A DNA stretch of 64,000 nt, taken from positions 62,001 to 126,000 of the forward strand of contig CAMEOT010000004.1 of the NCBI GenBank assembly GCA_945929965.1. The letters are read 5' to 3'. Of the stretch, positions 37,819 through 48,022 are shown piece by piece. Both the position numbers and the translations under genes were made by a program. The notes under the pieces were generated by a model. The model worked only from the letters and a program-made list of their open reading frames with translations, did not search any database and was not told where the DNA came from. The stretch is from an uncultured Lachnospiraceae bacterium (GTDB lineage Bacteria; Bacillota; Clostridia; Lachnospirales; Lachnospiraceae). Every line of letters starts with the position of its first letter. Positions within the stretch are counted from its first letter, which is position 1.

Positions 37819-37851
37819 AACTATGCCTTCCTCATCTTCCTTATCTTCCTC

Positions 37852-37901
37852 AAAAAACTATTCAGAATAGTTACAGGCAGGTCCTGTTACAGTCCTGCCT
37901 G
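37852..37901 (-). terminator. Tandem hairpins after the AICAR transformylase gene
   Basis: CAGGCAGG/CCTGCCTG (37874-37881 with 37894-37901) is followed on the minus strand by AACTATTC/GAATAGTT and six T residues. Confidence 0.7.
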
Positions 37902-37913
37902 CAAATATCTGTC

Positions 37914-39092
37914 TTAGTGGTGGAACAGACGAATGCCTGTAAACGCCATCACCATATCGTATTTATCGCAGCATGCGATCACATCTGCATCACGCACGGA
38001 TCCACCGGGCTGTGCGATGTATTTTACGCCGCTCTTATGTGCTCTCTCGATGTTATCGGAGAAGGGGAAGAACGCATCGCTTCCCAGAGTCACATCCTGC
38101 ATTTTGTCAAGCCATGCTCTCTTTTCCTCTCTGGTAAATACGGGAGGTTTTACCTTGAAGATGCCTTCCCAGGTGCCGTCTGCCAGCACATCCATGTACT
38201 CATCGCCCATGTAGACATCAATGGCATTGTCACGGTTGGCTCTGCCTAAGCTGTCTACGAACTGCAGACCCAGTACCTGGGGAGACTGACGTAAGAACCA
38301 GTTGTCTGCCTTGCTGCCAGCCAGTCTGGTGCAGTGGATACGGGACTGCTGGCCTGCACCGATGCCGATAGCCTGACCGTCTTTGACATAGCATACGGAA
38401 TTGGACTGGGTATATTTTAAGGTGATCAGTGCGATCTTCATATCGATCAGAGCACTCTCCGGGATTTCCTTGTTCACCGTCACGATATTGGACAGCAGAT
38501 CACCGTTGATGTCCAGCTCGTTACGTCCCTGCTCAAAGGTGATGCCGTATACCTGCTTGTGCTCGATGGGAGCGGGCTGGTAGGAAGGATCGATCTGGAT
38601 GATGTTGTAAGCACCCTTTTTCTTCTGCTTTAACAGCTCCAGTGCCTCATCGGTATAGCCGGGAGCGATGACACCGTCGGATACCTCTCGCTTGATCAGA
38701 TGGGCGGTATCTGCATCACAGACATCGGACAATGCGATAAAGTCACCGAAGGAGGACATTCTGTCTGCGCCACGTGCTCTTGCATAAGCACATGCCAGAG
38801 GAGACAGCTCTCCAAGATCATCCACCCAGTAGATCTTCGCCAGAGTATCGCTTAAGGGAAGTCCTACCGCAGCACCGGCAGGGGATACATGCTTAAAAGA
38901 AGTGGCTGCGGGAAGTCCCGTAGCTTCCTTCAGCTCTTTTACCAGCTGCCAGCCATTGAAAGCATCCAGGAAATTGATATATCCGGGTTTGCCGTTCAGT
39001 ACGGTAACAGGCAGATCACTACCGTCTTCCATGAAGATCCTGGAAGGCTTCTGGTTCGGGTTACATCCGTATTTTAACTGAATCTCGTTCAT
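37914..39092 (-). CDS. Stand-alone AICAR transformylase (formyltransferase half of PurH)
   Basis: 392 residues. It formylates AICAR (ZMP) to FAICAR with 10-formyl-THF, the ninth step of IMP synthesis. In most bacteria it is fused to an IMP cyclohydrolase as PurH; here only the transformylase is present. Marks are LKYGCNPNQKPSRIF, SFKHVSPAGAAVG with the catalytic Lys-His pair, VNGDL-type INGDLLSNIVT, and the terminal QPGGSVRDADVIACCD. It follows the PurO-type cyclohydrolase by 125 bases and probably shares its ZTP riboswitch. Confidence 0.93.
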   Translation of the reverse strand: MNEIQLKYGCNPNQKPSRIFMEDGSDLPVTVLNGKPGYINFLDAFNGWQLVKELKEATGLPAATSFKHVSPAGAAVGLPLSDTLAKIYWVDDLGELSPLACAYARARGADRMSSFGDFIALSDVCDADTAHLIKREVSDGVIAPGYTDEALELLKQKKKGAYNIIQIDPSYQPAPIEHKQVYGITFEQGRNELDINGDLLSNIVTVNKEIPESALIDMKIALITLKYTQSNSVCYVKDGQAIGIGAGQQSRIHCTRLAGSKADNWFLRQSPQVLGLQFVDSLGRANRDNAIDVYMGDEYMDVLADGTWEGIFKVKPPVFTREEKRAWLDKMQDVTLGSDAFFPFSDNIERAHKSGVKYIAQPGGSVRDADVIACCDKYDMVMAFTGIRLFHH

Positions 39093-39217
39093 CTTATTTT
39101 TCTCCTATCTACGATATTCACTATTCAGAAGCTGCATCCGCAAAATAAATATTTTCAGATATCATCACAAATGCAGGCATTTAAAAAACATCTTCCAATG
39201 TTCAACAGTTCAAAAAG

Positions 39218-39925
39218 TTACACATTCTTGTTCACAATCTTAGTCTCGTATTTACCGGTCTCGATATTAATGAAGCGAACGAACAGGGATACCTTGTTGT
39301 CCTCATTTAAGCTGTTCCACAGCATATCGGTAAATGCATCCATGTCATCGGGGATCTCCACTAACTTCGGTTCCCCCTGGAAGCTGGGCAGCGGATTGCC
39401 GTCATGCATATAGGTATGGATGAAACGTCCCTCTCCGGGAAGCGGATTCTCGTAAGCATAAGTAAAACGCAGGCAGGAATCGGGATTGCCGTTGTCACTC
39501 TTCAAAATGGACATAGCGTAATTGTACTTGCCATTCTCGATATGCATGATACCTGAGATTCTCGGTGTGTAGTTCGGTCCGTCCGGCTCGAATTCTCTGC
39601 TGCGCAGGGACTGTTCAAAGGTTAACTGTTTATCCATTCCCTCGTAGATGGTATCGGTCTGATCGCCGTTGGTCACGATAGTCTTGTTGCCCAGGACACG
39701 TACCGGCGCATAGATGATCAGACTGGGGTCTTCTAACTTGGAAGGGTCGAAAGCCTGGGTGCGGATTCCCTCTCCCTCTGTCACGAACACACGATTGCGG
39801 CTGTTGACACTTCTTCCCATGATAAAATACGCGGTTACGGCATATTTCCCGTTCGCAGAACGACCGATCACGATACCTCTGCCGGGATAAGCATTGCTTT
39901 TCAGTTCCTGTTCCAGTTGTAACAT
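39218..39925 (-). CDS. IMP cyclohydrolase, archaeal PurO type
   Basis: 235 residues from the ATG at 39925, preceded by CGGAGG; the frame extends upstream to 39973 without support. It closes FAICAR to IMP, the last step of purine ring synthesis. The sequence resembles PurO (IMP_cyclohyd family) rather than the N-terminal domain of PurH: NAYPGRGIVIGRSANGKYAV, YFIMGRSVNSRNRVF, and PNYTPRISGIMH are its marks. It is cytosolic, without signal peptide. Its leader holds a ZTP riboswitch, so high ZMP/ZTP should switch it on together with the transformylase. Confidence 0.88.
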   Translation of the reverse strand: MLQLEQELKSNAYPGRGIVIGRSANGKYAVTAYFIMGRSVNSRNRVFVTEGEGIRTQAFDPSKLEDPSLIIYAPVRVLGNKTIVTNGDQTDTIYEGMDKQLTFEQSLRSREFEPDGPNYTPRISGIMHIENGKYNYAMSILKSDNGNPDSCLRFTYAYENPLPGEGRFIHTYMHDGNPLPSFQGEPKLVEIPDDMDAFTDMLWNSLNEDNKVSLFVRFINIETGKYETKIVNKNV

Positions 39926-39945
39926 AGTTTTCCTCCGTTTAATCT

Positions 39946-40066
39946 TTAAAATAAGAAACCGCCTAAGCACCACAAATAGACGGTGCCCAGGCGGTCGGCT
40001 TTCACTATTCTACACTCCCTGTGGGTATCTCCACTGCAGCAGGCTGCGTTCCGCCAGTCGTGTAGC
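39946..40066 (-). promoter_or_regulatory. ZTP (pfl) riboswitch with terminator
   Basis: In the transcript, P1 is CTACAC (40065-40060 as GTGTAG on the plus strand) with GTGTAG (40010-40015 on plus as CTACAC). It encloses the conserved ACGACTGGCGGAACGC, and the 3' part GCCGACCGCCTGGGCA (40000-39985) matches the pfl consensus CCGCCTGGGC. This 3' strand is also the left arm of a terminator, ACCGCCTGGGCACC with GGTGCTTAGGCGGT (39995-39958), followed by TTTCTTATTTT. Ligand binding would sequester it and allow read-through. The gene downstream uses up ZMP, which fits. No other gene lies between. Confidence 0.88.
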
Positions 40067-40091
40067 TATATCAATAGTAGCATGGTTCCCC

Positions 40092-42698
40092 TTACTTTGG
40101 CAAGGGGGATTTCACATATTTTGCCTCAAACGCATGCCTCTCCAAAGGACGGTCAAAATAATATCCCTGAATGTATTTGACCTTCATGCCCTGCAGCACT
40201 TTGAACTGTTCCGGAGTCTCGATACCTTCCACGCAGATGCTGACTCCTATGGTCTGCGCCAGTTCTGCCACCATCTTGATGAAGGACTGGGAATAAGCAT
40301 CCCCCGCCAGATCCTTGACGAAGCTCTGGTCCACCTTGATGACATCGATGGGGATCTCACGGATATGGTTCAGGGAAGAGTAACCGGTACCAAAATCATC
40401 CAGTGCCAGAGAGACGCCCAGTGCCTTGATCCGGTTCAGGATCTCCTTCATTCGCTCCATATCATTGATGGCAAGGCTCTCTGTTACCTCCAATGTCAGG
40501 TTCTTCGGAGACAGACCGGTGTCCTGTAATGCCTTCTCTATCGTCTCCACGATATCCGGCTGTAAGAGCTGTACCACAGAGAGGTTGACATTTACTTTAT
40601 AATCCGGATATCCGGTATCGTTCCAGTGTTTGCAGCGGGTGCAGGCCTCCGTCAGCACATAATTGCCAATGGGATTGATCAGTCCCAGATACTCTGCCAG
40701 GGGAATAAATTCCGCCGGTGATATAAATCCCAACTTCGCGCTGTTCCAACGGATCAGCGCCTCCGCACCGGCGCAGACATCCTTTCCTCCCTGAATATCG
40801 ATGATAGGCTGGTAATAGACCTCGAACTCCCGGTAACCCTCCACCGTGGCATCACGCATGTTCTTCTCCATGTCCAGACGGCGTCCCGATACAGAATCAT
40901 TGCCTTCCCGATACGTTTCTACACGGTTTTTACCGGTCTTTTTCGCCTCATACATGGCAATATCCGCTTTTTTGATCAGATCTGTCACGGAATCTCCGGC
41001 ATCCGGGAAGGTAACGATACCCATACTCATGGTACAGTAATAATCTGCATCCTTTAAAAACCAGGGCTTGCTGAAGATCTTCTTAATATCTTCCACAATA
41101 TTTCCAAACCGGGAATAGCTTTCCGGAGGGATCACAATAACAAATTCATCACCGCCCATACGATAGCAGGTATTCTCAATACCGTTGATCCGTTTTAATG
41201 CGTGGGAGATGGATTTCAACAGCACATCACCGTACTGGTGACCAAGTCCATCATTGATATGTTTGAAATCATCCAGATCCAGGTACAGCAGAGCGCCTTT
41301 TTGGCCGGTCTTCTTCGCCTGATCGATCTGTCTCGCCAGATCCCTCTCACAGCACATACGGTTATACAGTCCCGTCAGGAAATCTGTGTACGCCTGCTGC
41401 TCGATCCGGCGCTGGTACAGCTTTTTATCCGTAATATCATACAGAGAGTACAGGTTGGCTTTTTTACCGTCTACCCAGGCGATCTCCTTGCACAGCAGAT
41501 CATACCAGGTCTCCTTCTCGGCATGGTACACAACACTCACGGTACGGTTCTTGTCCTTGCGGACGCTGGACTGTAACAGAGCATCAAAATTATGGTCCAT
41601 CAGTTCCTTGGCAAACGTATTCTTCAATATCTGGTTGGCGAACAGCATCCTGCCCGTGTTCTGATCCGTTACGTAGATGGCACATCCCACATTGTCCAGA
41701 ATCTCTTCCAGTGCCGCATAGGAACCTGCCAGGGAATTTTTCTGGATCCGCCTGGTCAGAATACTCTGTAAGATCTTCACCGCATCCGAAGTGAATTTGA
41801 TCTCCGCCATGCTCCACACATGCCCCTGATCCCTATGATTCAGAGACAGCACCATATTGCCGCTCTCCTGCTTCAAAATGGGGAAGATCATCACTGCCTT
41901 TATGCCAATCTCTTCGATCTCTTCTGAGCCCGTCTTCCCTAAGCTGTCTGTAGATACTACTAACGGCTTCTCTGTATGGAGAAAAGAATTCACGAAAATC
42001 CCACTGGTCTTGTCAAAATAAGAGATCTGTCCCGGCGCCAGCCATTCTACGGCTACATTCATCGTATCCGTGTCTGCCTGCAGCTGAAAAATCTCTGCGC
42101 TGTCTACCTGAATGTGCTGTGCCAGAATCTTCAGCCATCGGTTCATGGTCAGTTCGATCTGTTCATCACTGTCTAAGAGCTGAACGATCTCCGTAGTAGC
42201 TTCTATGGTATGGAGATTGCGGCTCATCTCTTTCTCCGCATATCTGCTCCTTCTGCTCTCGGCTTCCGCGCTGAAGCAGGACATACGATCTCTGTAAATA
42301 TCTGCACTGGTATCCCGCAGCAGATCCAGGATCTGATAAAAAGATATGGTGTCAAGCTTCTTCAGATCATATACCTGCCAGTATAGAATGATGGTATTCT
42401 CCACTCTGACGGCAACTGCTGCCACATGTCCACCGTCCGGAAGCTCTTCCACCGCCTGTTCTTCAAGGGATCCTTCCTGTACTCTGTCTAACGCCTGCGC
42501 CGCTTTTCTTCGATACTCCACTACGATCGGATCTTCCCCATCCGGTCGTATCAGAGACTTATCGATGTAGGGCTCTGTTATGGCTCTGCCTTCCTTGTCC
42601 ACGCAGACAGCCATCACTCCCGTCACTTTGCAGAACTCGTTCTGCAGATGCTGCAGGCGCTTTTCGTCTATCAATTCACGTAATGCAATCTCAGCCAC
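40092..42698 (-). CDS. GGDEF-EAL protein with N-terminal PocR, GAF-like and PAS-like sensor regions
   Basis: 868 residues, no membrane segment. It makes and/or degrades cyclic di-GMP. The start is GTG at 42698 behind GGGGAG. The N-terminus (about 1-150), with LQNEFCKVTGVMAVCVDKEG, looks like a PocR ligand domain; a GAF-like region follows (about 180-320), then a PAS-like one. The cyclase motif MGGDEFVIV is intact, and the phosphodiesterase keeps EALIRW, the NVNLSVVQL segment, LDDFGTGYSSL and KVDQSF. Both activities are therefore possible. It sits between purine genes, probably by chance. Confidence 0.92.
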   Translation of the reverse strand: MAEIALRELIDEKRLQHLQNEFCKVTGVMAVCVDKEGRAITEPYIDKSLIRPDGEDPIVVEYRRKAAQALDRVQEGSLEEQAVEELPDGGHVAAVAVRVENTIILYWQVYDLKKLDTISFYQILDLLRDTSADIYRDRMSCFSAEAESRRSRYAEKEMSRNLHTIEATTEIVQLLDSDEQIELTMNRWLKILAQHIQVDSAEIFQLQADTDTMNVAVEWLAPGQISYFDKTSGIFVNSFLHTEKPLVVSTDSLGKTGSEEIEEIGIKAVMIFPILKQESGNMVLSLNHRDQGHVWSMAEIKFTSDAVKILQSILTRRIQKNSLAGSYAALEEILDNVGCAIYVTDQNTGRMLFANQILKNTFAKELMDHNFDALLQSSVRKDKNRTVSVVYHAEKETWYDLLCKEIAWVDGKKANLYSLYDITDKKLYQRRIEQQAYTDFLTGLYNRMCCERDLARQIDQAKKTGQKGALLYLDLDDFKHINDGLGHQYGDVLLKSISHALKRINGIENTCYRMGGDEFVIVIPPESYSRFGNIVEDIKKIFSKPWFLKDADYYCTMSMGIVTFPDAGDSVTDLIKKADIAMYEAKKTGKNRVETYREGNDSVSGRRLDMEKNMRDATVEGYREFEVYYQPIIDIQGGKDVCAGAEALIRWNSAKLGFISPAEFIPLAEYLGLINPIGNYVLTEACTRCKHWNDTGYPDYKVNVNLSVVQLLQPDIVETIEKALQDTGLSPKNLTLEVTESLAINDMERMKEILNRIKALGVSLALDDFGTGYSSLNHIREIPIDVIKVDQSFVKDLAGDAYSQSFIKMVAELAQTIGVSICVEGIETPEQFKVLQGMKVKYIQGYYFDRPLERHAFEAKYVKSPLPK

Positions 42699-42755
42699 TG
42701 TTTTGCTCCCCTGTTTCTCTGTAAAATATTCAGAAATTCTTTCCCGAATATTTAT

Positions 42756-42785
42756 ATTCTACCATGCATCCCGAAATTGATACAA
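42756..42785 (-). promoter_or_regulatory. Possible promoter of the GGDEF-EAL gene
   Basis: TTGTAT (42780-42785), 18 bases, TAGAAT (42756-42761), about 58 bases before the GTG start. Confidence 0.4.
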
Positions 42786-42873
42786 GCTATTATTTTACAT
42801 TTTTTGCTATATTTATTAAATTGCTTGAAAAATTCATCACTTTTTGTCAATTATTGCAAATACTTTGTATACA

Positions 42874-42916
42874 CAAAAAGATGACCGTAAGTCAAACTTA
42901 CGATCATCTTTTATTT
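42874..42916. terminator. guaB terminator
   Basis: AAAAGATGACCGTAAG (42876-42891) pairs with CTTACGATCATCTTTT (42897-42912) with one mismatch, flanked by T runs on both strands, 10 bases after the guaB stop. Confidence 0.85.
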
Positions 42917-42926
42917 GATTTACAAC

Positions 42927-44426
<1,500 letters not shown>

Positions 44427-44488
44427 TTACTATGTTGTCATAAGTTGTAATTATGTTATATATTTGTTTTACTTATGGCATTTCCATG

Positions 44489-44517
44489 AGTTTAGCAGAG
44501 TTTCGGATAGCTGTCAA
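44489..44517 (-). promoter_or_regulatory. guaB promoter
   Basis: TTGACA (44512-44517), 17 bases, TAAACT (44489-44494). The leader of about 97 bases has a CATAAGT/ACTTATG stem but no riboswitch I recognise. Confidence 0.7.
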
Positions 44518-44555
44518 CCGGATATCTTATATTTTTTTATCATTTATTTTCCACT

Positions 44556-44600
44556 ACAAGAAAAGCTCCGATACCATCTCAGTACCGAAGCTTTTAAATC
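44556..44600 (-). terminator. Terminator after the small two-TM protein gene
   Basis: AAAAGCTTCGGTAC and GTATCGGAGCTTTT on the minus strand pair (44561-44574 with 44582-44595) with G-T wobbles, followed by CTTG. Confidence 0.65.
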
Positions 44601-44606
44601 ATTCTA

Positions 44607-45101
44607 TTATTCACTGAACACTTTGCGGGGTGCCATGTTCTTAAGCACCTTAACCAGTTCCTCGTTGGGGCTTAAGATAATCTTCTCGCCGCCTTCATAA
44701 TACATGGCATAGCGTCCGTCCGGCTGCAGTACCTCGCCGATGCTGTAGTCCTTCTCCTTCACCTGACGGTTCTTGAAGTTGTCCAGATGATAAGAATAGA
44801 CCGGTGCAAATACTTCCATACGGTCAAGGCTGTAGGTGCCGACACGCTTTCTCTTGCTCTTCGCCATGATCTTGTCCACGGACAGCTCCTTATCCAAATA
44901 GAGATATTCGTACTCCAGATCCGTGTACATATTCAGGAAGTATGCTCCCACGCCTGCTGCCAGTGCGATGGGAAGGAAAATAATAAATACAAACATGACC
45001 AGGCAGCTCAACACTGTCAGTGCGACCAATAAAACTTTTAAGATTTTTGCCCATGCGGGCTGTTTTGCTTTTACCAGGCATTCTACATAAGAATCACTCA
45101 T
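44607..45101 (-). CDS. Small membrane protein, possibly DUF6106
   Basis: 164 residues. Two adjacent hydrophobic helices lie near residues 20-55, then a soluble basic region with KSKRKRVGTYSLDRMEVFAP. I recall similar clostridial proteins as DUF6106, with no known function. It is monocistronic. Upstream lies a perfect 11-base inverted repeat (45152-45179) that could be its operator. Confidence 0.6.
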   Translation of the reverse strand: MSDSYVECLVKAKQPAWAKILKVLLVALTVLSCLVMFVFIIFLPIALAAGVGAYFLNMYTDLEYEYLYLDKELSVDKIMAKSKRKRVGTYSLDRMEVFAPVYSYHLDNFKNRQVKEKDYSIGEVLQPDGRYAMYYEGGEKIILSPNEELVKVLKNMAPRKVFSE

Positions 45102-45151
45102 TTTTTGTTTCCTTTTCTTTCATATATTTTATTTGTAATTCGTTCTATATC

Positions 45152-45179
45152 GCGTTTTGTCCGTCAATGGACAAAACGC
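45152..45179. repeat. Perfect 11-base inverted repeat
   Basis: GCGTTTTGTCC (45152-45162) and GGACAAAACGC (45169-45179) flank GTCAAT. No T tract follows on either strand, so it looks more like an operator than a terminator. Confidence 0.7.
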
Positions 45180-45286
45180 TGTGCTATGTCTACTATAATA
45201 TATCATCCGGTCTGAACTTGCAAGGCATGCCTTATGTTTCTGCTGATATTTAATTCTTTTTTTAGAATCCTCTCACACTTCGTTCA

Positions 45287-45315
45287 TTGACTTTCAGATA
45301 GAGAACCTTTATCAT
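45287..45315 (+). promoter_or_regulatory. Possible promoter of the 253-residue membrane protein gene
   Basis: TTGACT (45287-45292), 17 bases, TATCAT (45310-45315). A second TATAAT closer to the gene (near 45345-45350) is an alternative. Confidence 0.45.
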
Positions 45316-45382
45316 AAATGTGTTGTATTTTTACGATATTTAGTATAATCTAGTATATTTCGAGCAGAAAGGCGGACCTCCC

Positions 45383-46144
45383 ATGGCGGTAATGGACGAA
45401 TTTAAAGAAGAACGGGAAGCATTGAAAAACGGTACTCCCAAACAGAAACTGGCGTATTTCTGGTATTATTACAAATGGCACGTGATCATTTCTATAGTGG
45501 TGATTGCCATGGTCGGAAGCTTCATTTATCAGTATGTGAATCGTAAGGATACGGCTTTTGAAGCCGTTTTGTTAAACGCCAGTCTCTTAGACCAGCTGTC
45601 TTCGGAGCAGCCGGATTTCATTACGGATTTCGCCGAAAAAGAAGGCATCGATCTGAACACCAGTGATATCACCTTCGACACCTCCATCCGTATCGTGGAC
45701 GACAGCATGGACGAGACCTCCGTCACTTCCTCTCAGAAGCTGATGGTATATGTGGCAGCAGGTGAGCTGGACAGCATGATCACGGATTTCGATTCTTTTC
45801 AAAAATATGCCAACAGCAGTCTGTTCTATGATCTGCGGGATATCCTCACAGAGGAACAGCTTCAGGAATTAGAGCCCTATTTCTATTATGTGGACAGAGA
45901 AGTGGTACTGGCGATCGAAGCGGCAAATGATGATCTGAATACCGATTACACACCGGAATATCCTGATCCGTTCCATCCGGAAGAAATGCAGGATCCCGTT
46001 CCGGTAGGCATCTGCCTGACTGACTGCAAGGATCTGACCGACAACTATTACTTCCGCGGAGACGGCATCGTCATGGGCATCTACGCAAATGCGGAACATG
46101 CAGACACCGCCGTGGATCTGGCAGAATATTTATTGAACAAATAG
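45383..46144 (+). CDS. Single-TM extracytoplasmic protein of unknown function
   Basis: 253 residues; family not recognised. A short cytoplasmic N-terminus with KLAYFWYYYKWH is followed by one membrane helix (about residues 36-52) and a soluble, acidic outer domain of about 195 residues. AAAGGCGG precedes the ATG at 45383; an ATG at 45392 is also possible. It ends at a bidirectional terminator facing the carboxypeptidase gene. Confidence 0.6.
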   Translation: MAVMDEFKEEREALKNGTPKQKLAYFWYYYKWHVIISIVVIAMVGSFIYQYVNRKDTAFEAVLLNASLLDQLSSEQPDFITDFAEKEGIDLNTSDITFDTSIRIVDDSMDETSVTSSQKLMVYVAAGELDSMITDFDSFQKYANSSLFYDLRDILTEEQLQELEPYFYYVDREVVLAIEAANDDLNTDYTPEYPDPFHPEEMQDPVPVGICLTDCKDLTDNYYFRGDGIVMGIYANAEHADTAVDLAEYLLNK

Positions 46145-46165
46145 CAAATTACAGCATTGCACGTA

Positions 46166-46220
46166 AAAAGGCATGCCCGATTTTGTGATATCACATAGCG
46201 GGACATGCCTTCATTATTTT
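46166..46220. terminator. Bidirectional terminator
   Basis: GGCATGCCCG and CGGGACATGCC arms (about 46168-46179 with 46199-46211) enclose the palindrome TGTGATATCACA. A and T runs flank both sides. Confidence 0.75.
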
Positions 46221-46221
46221 A

Positions 46222-47922
46222 CTAGAAATCAAAATCACGGAAGCGGTTGGGCTTCTTGGGCTTGCGCCTCTTCTTCGCCTGCCGGATGGCTTCTCTGCGC
46301 CTGTTCTGCAGATCCTGATCCACGGAACGATAACGGGATCTGGAACGATTCTTTCTGCGGTTAAACCGCCAGGTCAATCTGGTACTGCGATGAGCGAAAT
46401 GATAGTTTTTAATAAACGCTCTCAACAGTAATATTAAAAAGATCACCACAGCAATTCCCAGAATCCAGAAAAATACCTTTACCACATTGATGAAAATCAC
46501 TGCTGGGCCACCGGAAGCCGTATCCTCTTCCCCGGAATCCGTCGGCTGCGCGGCTGTGGGAATGCCTCCGCCATCTCCGGCTGTTCCATCAGCTGCTGCC
46601 GTCTCCGACTCCTGCGTCGCCCCAGTACTGTCCGACTCCTGCATCGGCTCTGTAGACGCTGTCGCGTCCCCTGTCTCTGCGGTCTCATCCCGGAACACAC
46701 TGCTTCCCTTTTCCGAAGCCGTGAAATCTATGGATGCTGTGCCCAGTACCACATCATGATACGTATACGTAATTACCGCTACCTGTCCGGGATCCGTATT
46801 ATCATAAGAGATATCGGATACCGCATCCTCGAATGTGATGGTATTCGGCAGTGTGATGCAGTCGTTCTGATTCAGTTCCAGGATCGGCTTGGAGTTACCG
46901 AAGATGTCATTGCCACTATAAAATGCCCCCGGATTGTCAATGTTGTATTTGGTCTCTGTCTGTGCGATATTGACCTTTCCAAAATTGCCGAATCCGTAAT
47001 CAAACAGTGAAATCGTGTCTTCATAATAATTAGGATTCTCATCCCTCATTACCACGCAGATCAGCTTCATTCCATCCTTCTCCGCACAGGATACCAGGGT
47101 ACTTCTCGCCGCATCGGTATAACCGGTCTTACATCCCACCAGATAAGGATAGGCGTATTTTCCGCCGGGGATCAGTTCCATTTTATTGACTTCTATAATG
47201 TCATCCGGCTGTCTCTCGGAGGGCAGAATGTGCAACATATGGGTCATGGTCATTTTGCACAATGCTTCGTTGGCAAAAAAAGCCTTGCCGATCATCGCCA
47301 GATCATAGGCACTGGTGTAATGGTCCTCATTGGGAAGACCGTTGGGATTGACAAAATGAGAATCCACACATCCCAGTTCCTTCGCACACTCATTCATGAT
47401 ATCGCCGAAATCCTGCCAGGTCGTACCCGAGATATGTTCCGCCACCGCAAAAGATACCTCATTTGCCGAACGGATCAGTATAGCATTCAGACACTCTTCC
47501 ATGGTCAGCTGTTCCCCGGGTTCAATGGCAATATGGTTGCTGCCCGGGTCGATGTCATGTACCGCATCGTAGGAGAAATCCACGATCTCATCCATGCTGC
47601 AGCGCTCCGAGGCGATCAGTGTCGTCAGTATCTTGGTGGTACTGGCGGGATATTCCTTCTGGTGAATATTCTTCGCATACAAAATTGCTCCGGTATCCGC
47701 ATCCATCAGAATTGCCGATTCCGCACTGACCACCGGACCCGTAGGCCAGTTGTCCACCGCATTGGACTGTACCGCCAGTGACTGGTTGCGGGCGATGTTC
47801 TCCTCCTTGATGGTGGTTGCCGAAACACTCAGCCCGTTAGATACAAAAAGACAGATGGCGCTGATTCCCATAACTGCCTTCGTGAAAAAACTTCTATATG
47901 AAAAATGCTTCAAAAAACGCAT
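46222..47922 (-). CDS. D-alanyl-D-alanine carboxypeptidase (PBP5/DacF-like) with membrane helix and basic tail
   Basis: 566 residues from the ATG at 47922 behind AGGAAGG. It trims the terminal D-Ala of peptidoglycan stem peptides outside the cell. A signal peptide covers about 1-36. The serine peptidase motifs are ASTTK (S94, K97), RSANEVSF and CKTGYTDAA. A PBP5 C-terminal-like domain follows, then a Ser/Thr/Glu/Ala-rich linker, a membrane helix near 490-515 and a strongly basic cytoplasmic tail of about 60 residues (for example RRKNRSRSRYRS). Most relatives end in an amphipathic anchor, so the tail is unusual. Confidence 0.93.
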   Translation of the reverse strand: MRFLKHFSYRSFFTKAVMGISAICLFVSNGLSVSATTIKEENIARNQSLAVQSNAVDNWPTGPVVSAESAILMDADTGAILYAKNIHQKEYPASTTKILTTLIASERCSMDEIVDFSYDAVHDIDPGSNHIAIEPGEQLTMEECLNAILIRSANEVSFAVAEHISGTTWQDFGDIMNECAKELGCVDSHFVNPNGLPNEDHYTSAYDLAMIGKAFFANEALCKMTMTHMLHILPSERQPDDIIEVNKMELIPGGKYAYPYLVGCKTGYTDAARSTLVSCAEKDGMKLICVVMRDENPNYYEDTISLFDYGFGNFGKVNIAQTETKYNIDNPGAFYSGNDIFGNSKPILELNQNDCITLPNTITFEDAVSDISYDNTDPGQVAVITYTYHDVVLGTASIDFTASEKGSSVFRDETAETGDATASTEPMQESDSTGATQESETAAADGTAGDGGGIPTAAQPTDSGEEDTASGGPAVIFINVVKVFFWILGIAVVIFLILLLRAFIKNYHFAHRSTRLTWRFNRRKNRSRSRYRSVDQDLQNRRREAIRQAKKRRKPKKPNRFRDFDF

Positions 47923-47959
47923 GTATAAATCCTTCCTAATATATCCTTTATATCTTACA

Positions 47960-48000
47960 CAAAAACGGTGTATGATAATGCACATTCTTTATCATACACC
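47960..48000 (-). terminator. Terminator after the phosphodiesterase gene
   Basis: GGTGTATGATAA (47967-47978) pairs perfectly with TTATCATACACC (47989-48000). On the minus strand GTTTTTGTG follows. Confidence 0.8.
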
Positions 48001-48022
48001 ATTTTGTTTAAAAACCATAGTA

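Noticed and set aside
39958..39995. Hairpin first read as the terminator of the GGDEF-EAL gene
   Set aside because: The preceding bases form a ZTP aptamer and the hairpin is its expression platform.
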